Shown: positions 5,170-6,917 of the stretch, in pieces | Layout: every line of letters starts with the position of its first letter | Numbering within the stretch: position 1 is the stretch's first letter | Notes under the pieces: model-generated | What the model saw: only the letters and a program-made list of their open reading frames with translations | Databases searched by the model: none | What the model was told of the DNA's origin: nothing | Assembly: GCA_034086705.1 (NCBI GenBank) | Contig: JAXDZV010000057.1 | Span: 1-6,917 of the forward strand | Direction: 5' to 3' | From: UMGS1225 sp034086705 | GTDB taxonomy: Bacteria > Bacillota > Clostridia > Oscillospirales > CAG-272 | Length of the DNA stretch: 6,917 nucleotides | Program-made: the position numbers and the translations under genes

Positions 5170-5634
5170 ATGAAAAATTGTCCGAATTGTGGGATGCAGC
5201 TGGAGGATGATGCTGCTTTCTGTCAAAAATGCGGCGCCCCGCTTGCGGGAGGACAGCCATATGCGCCTGCCACTGCGGCACCGGTGGATCCGTATGATCA
5301 TACAGCAACGTTTGATGCCAAAGATATTTCGGACCACAAAGTGTTTGCAATGCTGGGGTATTTGCTTGGAACTGTTGGGATCATTATCGCATTGCTTGCC
5401 AGCAGGGCCTCGGAATACACAATGTTTCATGTCAGACAGGCACTGAAATTTACGGTGGTGGAAGTGCTGATGCTGATTTGTGCGGTGGTGCTTTTCTGGA
5501 CGTTTGTGGTGCCGATTGCGTACGCAGGCATGACCGGTTTTCTGACGGTGGTGAAGATTATTTGCTTCTTCCAAATTTGTGCGGGCAAGGCAAAAGAACC
5601 GATTTTTATCCGCAGCTTGAAATTCCTCAAATAA
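5170..5634 (+). CDS. Zinc-ribbon membrane protein, DUF4870-like
   Basis: A 154-residue protein with two parts. Residues 1-25 are a zinc ribbon with two CxxC knuckles (Cys4, Cys7, Cys18, Cys21; CPNCG and CQKCG), a typical lone N-terminal zf-ribbon. A Pro/Ala-rich spacer (26-55) leads to a membrane part with hydrophobic segments at about 58-77, 94-118 and 122-138. FHVRQALKF (86-94) between segments one and two and the closing IFIRSLKFLK match the DUF4870 pattern of short multi-helix membrane proteins with an FHxxQAL motif. Function of the family is not established. The start is set by AAAGGGG 8 nt upstream. It is transcribed alone from its own promoter, with a leader hairpin, and is followed by a strong terminator. 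No signal peptide: the zinc ribbon should be cytoplasmic. The reading frame is intact. Confidence 0.8.
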   Translation: MKNCPNCGMQLEDDAAFCQKCGAPLAGGQPYAPATAAPVDPYDHTATFDAKDISDHKVFAMLGYLLGTVGIIIALLASRASEYTMFHVRQALKFTVVEVLMLICAVVLFWTFVVPIAYAGMTGFLTVVKIICFFQICAGKAKEPIFIRSLKFLK

Positions 5635-5655
5635 AGGTCTATGTAAAGGTCTATG
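5632..5655 (+). repeat. 12-bp tandem duplication at the stop codon
   Basis: TAAAGGTCTATG is present twice in direct succession (5632-5643, 5644-5655). The first copy begins with the stop codon of the zinc-ribbon gene. It looks like a recent slippage duplication with no coding effect. Confidence 0.85.
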
Positions 5656-5657
5656 CA

Positions 5658-5696
5658 CCGTCCCGGCCCCATTTTGCGGGGCCGGGACGGTTTGCT
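5658..5696 (+). terminator. Rho-independent terminator after the zinc-ribbon gene
   Basis: CCGTCCCGGCCCC (5658-5670) and GGGGCCGGGACGG (5678-5690) form a perfect 13-bp stem with a 7-nt loop, extended by one A-T pair, then TTTGCTT. Very stable; the T-tract is short. Confidence 0.88.
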
Positions 5697-5720
5697 TGAT
5701 GAATTTACTCACTGCGAAAA

Positions 5721-5741
5721 TGTAGGTTTGTCAATGATGTG
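5721..5741 (+). repeat. Terminal inverted repeat of the IS (transposase 3' end side)
   Basis: Starts TGTAGGTTTGTC. Its complement encodes HIIDKPT, the last residues of the transposase frame, so the coding frame runs through the repeat to a stop outside the element (5711-5709). Confidence 0.75.
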
Positions 5742-6299
5742 TAACACATCAGGAAAAGAATAAAGAACATCTTTGGGAGCCATCCGGTTGAGAGGGCTCA
5801 TGGGGAAGCGTTATAGCGTCTCTGCCTGACAGCAAGCTGTTTGGTAAAGTCATCAAAGGAATAGACGGTGTGGCAGGCGTAGAACTCCTCATTATCCTTT
5901 CTGTGGCTGCGTTCTACTTTGCCGTTGTGGCGCGGTGTAAAGGGTTTGATTTTCTTGTGCCGGATTCTGAGCTTGGCAAGTGTTTTTTCAAAGAGTGTCA
6001 GCGGTTTGTTTTTACTGTTGCCCATTTCATTTGTAAATTCAAACCCCTTGTCTGTCTGAATACACTCAATGGCATAGGGAAACTTCTCTACTACATGCTT
6101 TAGAAATTGTGTGGAAGAGTATGTACTCTGCTCCTTGAACGCCTCGAGATACCGGAATCGGCTGTACTCGTCAATGAAGGTATATTGATCGTATTTCTCT
6201 CCCCGGCAGCTTCTCCCACAAGGCAGGCAGCGGGAACCTATTTCACATCAATCTGCCCCCGGTGTCCCGGATATTCCATCTTTTCATAAGGTTTTGGAA

Positions 6300-6325
6300 T
6301 GTATTTGGGATTGTATGTTTGGGAT
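6300..6325. repeat. Imperfect tandem duplication in the transposase pseudogene
   Basis: TGTATTTGGGAT (6300-6311) is followed by TGTATGTTTGGGAT (6312-6325). The extra unit accounts for one of the frameshifts, between PDPK and YIPKP. Confidence 0.6.
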
Positions 6326-6767
6326 CGGGCAGTTTTATAGGCTTCCCGTCAATACGGCGAAGGAGCTTGTACAGCCCCTGGCGTACCCTCGCTGGCGCAG
6401 CTTCCCCCAGAACACCACCAGACCTGCACGAGGATTCCTGCGGCGCATATCCCTGACCAGCTTGATCTCGGCTTCTGTGTGTTGGTTTGGATGGCTGTGA
6501 GGACGATGTGACCGGTCTGCCAGGGAGCGGATCGTGCCGTCGTACTTCTTACGCCAACGGTAGATATTCTGTCTGGTGGTCTTGTAGCGGATGGCAGCGG
6601 CTGTAACACCGTGTTTCAAAGAATATTCAATTACTGCTTCCTGAAACCGCATGTCCTGTGTTATCTTATGCATAGCGGATAGGGTGGCACCTGCCTTTCG
6701 GTTTTGTCTGAGCAACTCAACCTTGGCACATGCCTGCCCGATTCGCTATTCTTTTTTCTATCTGTCT

Positions 6768-6788
6768 CACATCATTGTAACACCTACA
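6768..6788 (-). repeat. Terminal inverted repeat of the IS (transposase 5' end side)
   Basis: Read outward-in on the minus strand it begins TGTAGGTGTTAC and matches the other end at 18 of 21 positions. Its outer edge is 30 bp before the -35 box of coaX. Confidence 0.75.
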
Positions 6789-6818
6789 ACGGAATCAAGC
6801 CGATACTCAATTTCTCCG

Positions 6819-6847
6819 TTGCAATCCGTCTTTCATTGTGCTATACT
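6819..6847 (+). promoter_or_regulatory. Sigma-A promoter of coaX
   Basis: TTGCAA (-35, 6819-6824), a 17-bp spacer and TATACT (-10, 6842-6847), preceded by TGC (extended -10). Predicted start near 6854, about 38 nt before the ATG at 6892. The same hexamers serve htpG and hsp20. Confidence 0.8.
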
Positions 6848-6891
6848 GTGGTAATAGGGAGAACAACGCAATCTGCGTCAGGAGGCTTGAA

Positions 6892-6917
6892 ATGCTTTTG
6901 GCAGTCGATATTGGGAA
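6892..6917 (+). CDS. coaX: Type III pantothenate kinase, N-terminus only (window edge)
   Basis: Only eight complete codons are inside the window (MLLAVDIG), followed by the first two bases of an Asn-compatible codon. MLLAVDIGN is the classic start of CoaX, where the Asp-x-Gly-Asn-Thr motif forms the phosphate-1 loop of the ASKHA kinase fold. The enzyme phosphorylates pantothenate, the first step of coenzyme A synthesis, in the cytoplasm. AGGAGG (6880-6885) lies 6 nt before the ATG and an own promoter precedes it, so this start is firm. Another ASKHA protein cannot be excluded from so few residues. Confidence 0.75.

Larger units (their letters stand above)
5709..6673 (-). pseudogene. IS481-like transposase, frameshifted and with a nonsense codon
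   Basis: Cut-and-paste type transposase with an N-terminal helix-turn-helix (MHKITQDMRFQEAVIEYSLK, then VTAAAIRYKTTRQNIYRWRKKY), the RRRNPRAGLVVFW stretch, and an rve/DDE core split across frames: first Asp in GQIDVK (6247-6249), second Asp in IQTDKGFEF (6050-6052), Glu in HNGKVERSHRK (5912-5914). The second Asp and the Glu are 45 residues apart, more than the usual 35, and the normal DNG reads DKG. Breaks: a deletion near 6365-6372 between RQRGYAR and LYKLLRRIDG; an imperfect 12-14 bp duplication at 6300-6325 between PDPK and YIPKPYEKMEY; TAG at 6240-6238 right after QIDVK; and a one-base loss near 5801-5805 between RYNA and PMSPLNRM. The start is taken at MHK (6673); an upstream TTG frame (6715) is open but lacks an RBS. 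Not functional. Confidence 0.85.
5721..6788 (-). mobile_element. IS481-like insertion sequence (inactive copy)
   Basis: A 1068-bp element bounded by imperfect 21-bp terminal inverted repeats (5721-5741 and 6768-6788) that match at 18 of 21 positions: both outer ends are TGTAGGT and both inner ends are AATGATGTG, with differences at positions 8, 10 and 11. It contains one transposase gene on the minus strand, broken by several mutations. Size, end sequence TGT...ACA and transposase type fit the IS481 family. It sits between the terminator of the zinc-ribbon gene and the promoter of coaX, damaging neither. No target site duplication is visible in the first 10 bases on each side, so the insertion is old or its flank has changed. 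Confidence 0.8.

Noticed and set aside
5701..6809. TACTCA on both sides of the IS as a target duplication
   Set aside because: The copies (5706-5711 and 6804-6809) are not adjacent to the terminal repeats and are at unequal distances; chance is likely.

Overview
The window looks like a chromosomal segment of a moderate-GC Firmicute, most likely a gut clostridium of the Oscillospirales/Ruminococcaceae type. The reasons are strong AGGAGG-type ribosome binding sites, sigma-A promoters with an extended -10, a decayed ICE-type tyrosine integrase of a kind common in gut clostridia, and an IS481-like transposase typical of clostridia. The organism call is inference from style, not from a marker gene.

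Layout. (1) 1-671 is a mobile-element graveyard. It holds a hairpin-controlled short leader ORF (8-126), a basic minus-strand ORF tail (133-273), and a badly decayed N-terminal part of a tyrosine integrase (246-582). It is closed by a long hairpin (630-671). (2) 672-855 has no recognisable gene. (3) 856-2061 (minus) encodes a PucR/CdaR-type transcriptional regulator. (4) Divergent from it, a small heat shock protein gene (hsp20, 2315-2755) starts from a promoter whose -35 box overlaps that of the regulator. It has a leader of about 160 nt with a hairpin and a short ORF. (5) htpG (Hsp90, start best placed at 2875, end 4824) follows under its own promoter and carries an unusual Lys/Glu/Gln-rich linker. 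(6) 4825-5169 is non-coding, with a terminator, a long-range inverted repeat and a promoter. (7) 5170-5634 encodes a zinc-ribbon membrane protein of the DUF4870 type. (8) 5721-6788 is a 1068-bp IS481-like element with imperfect 21-bp terminal inverted repeats and a multiply broken transposase gene. (9) A promoter and the first eight codons of what is almost certainly coaX (type III pantothenate kinase) end the window.

Togetherness. The two chaperone genes are neighbours, but each has its own terminator and promoter. No CIRCE (HrcA) or CtsR operator was seen, so they are probably parallel single-gene units. All five promoters I can place carry TGN just before the -10. Three of them (hsp20, htpG, coaX) use the same TTGCAA/TATACT pair. 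The regulator gene may or may not control hsp20; the only evidence is the shared promoter region. I see no clear previously undescribed multi-gene system. The points most worth checking are the hsp20 leader, the back-to-back promoter palindrome, the SD-sequestering leader at the left edge and the HtpG linker.
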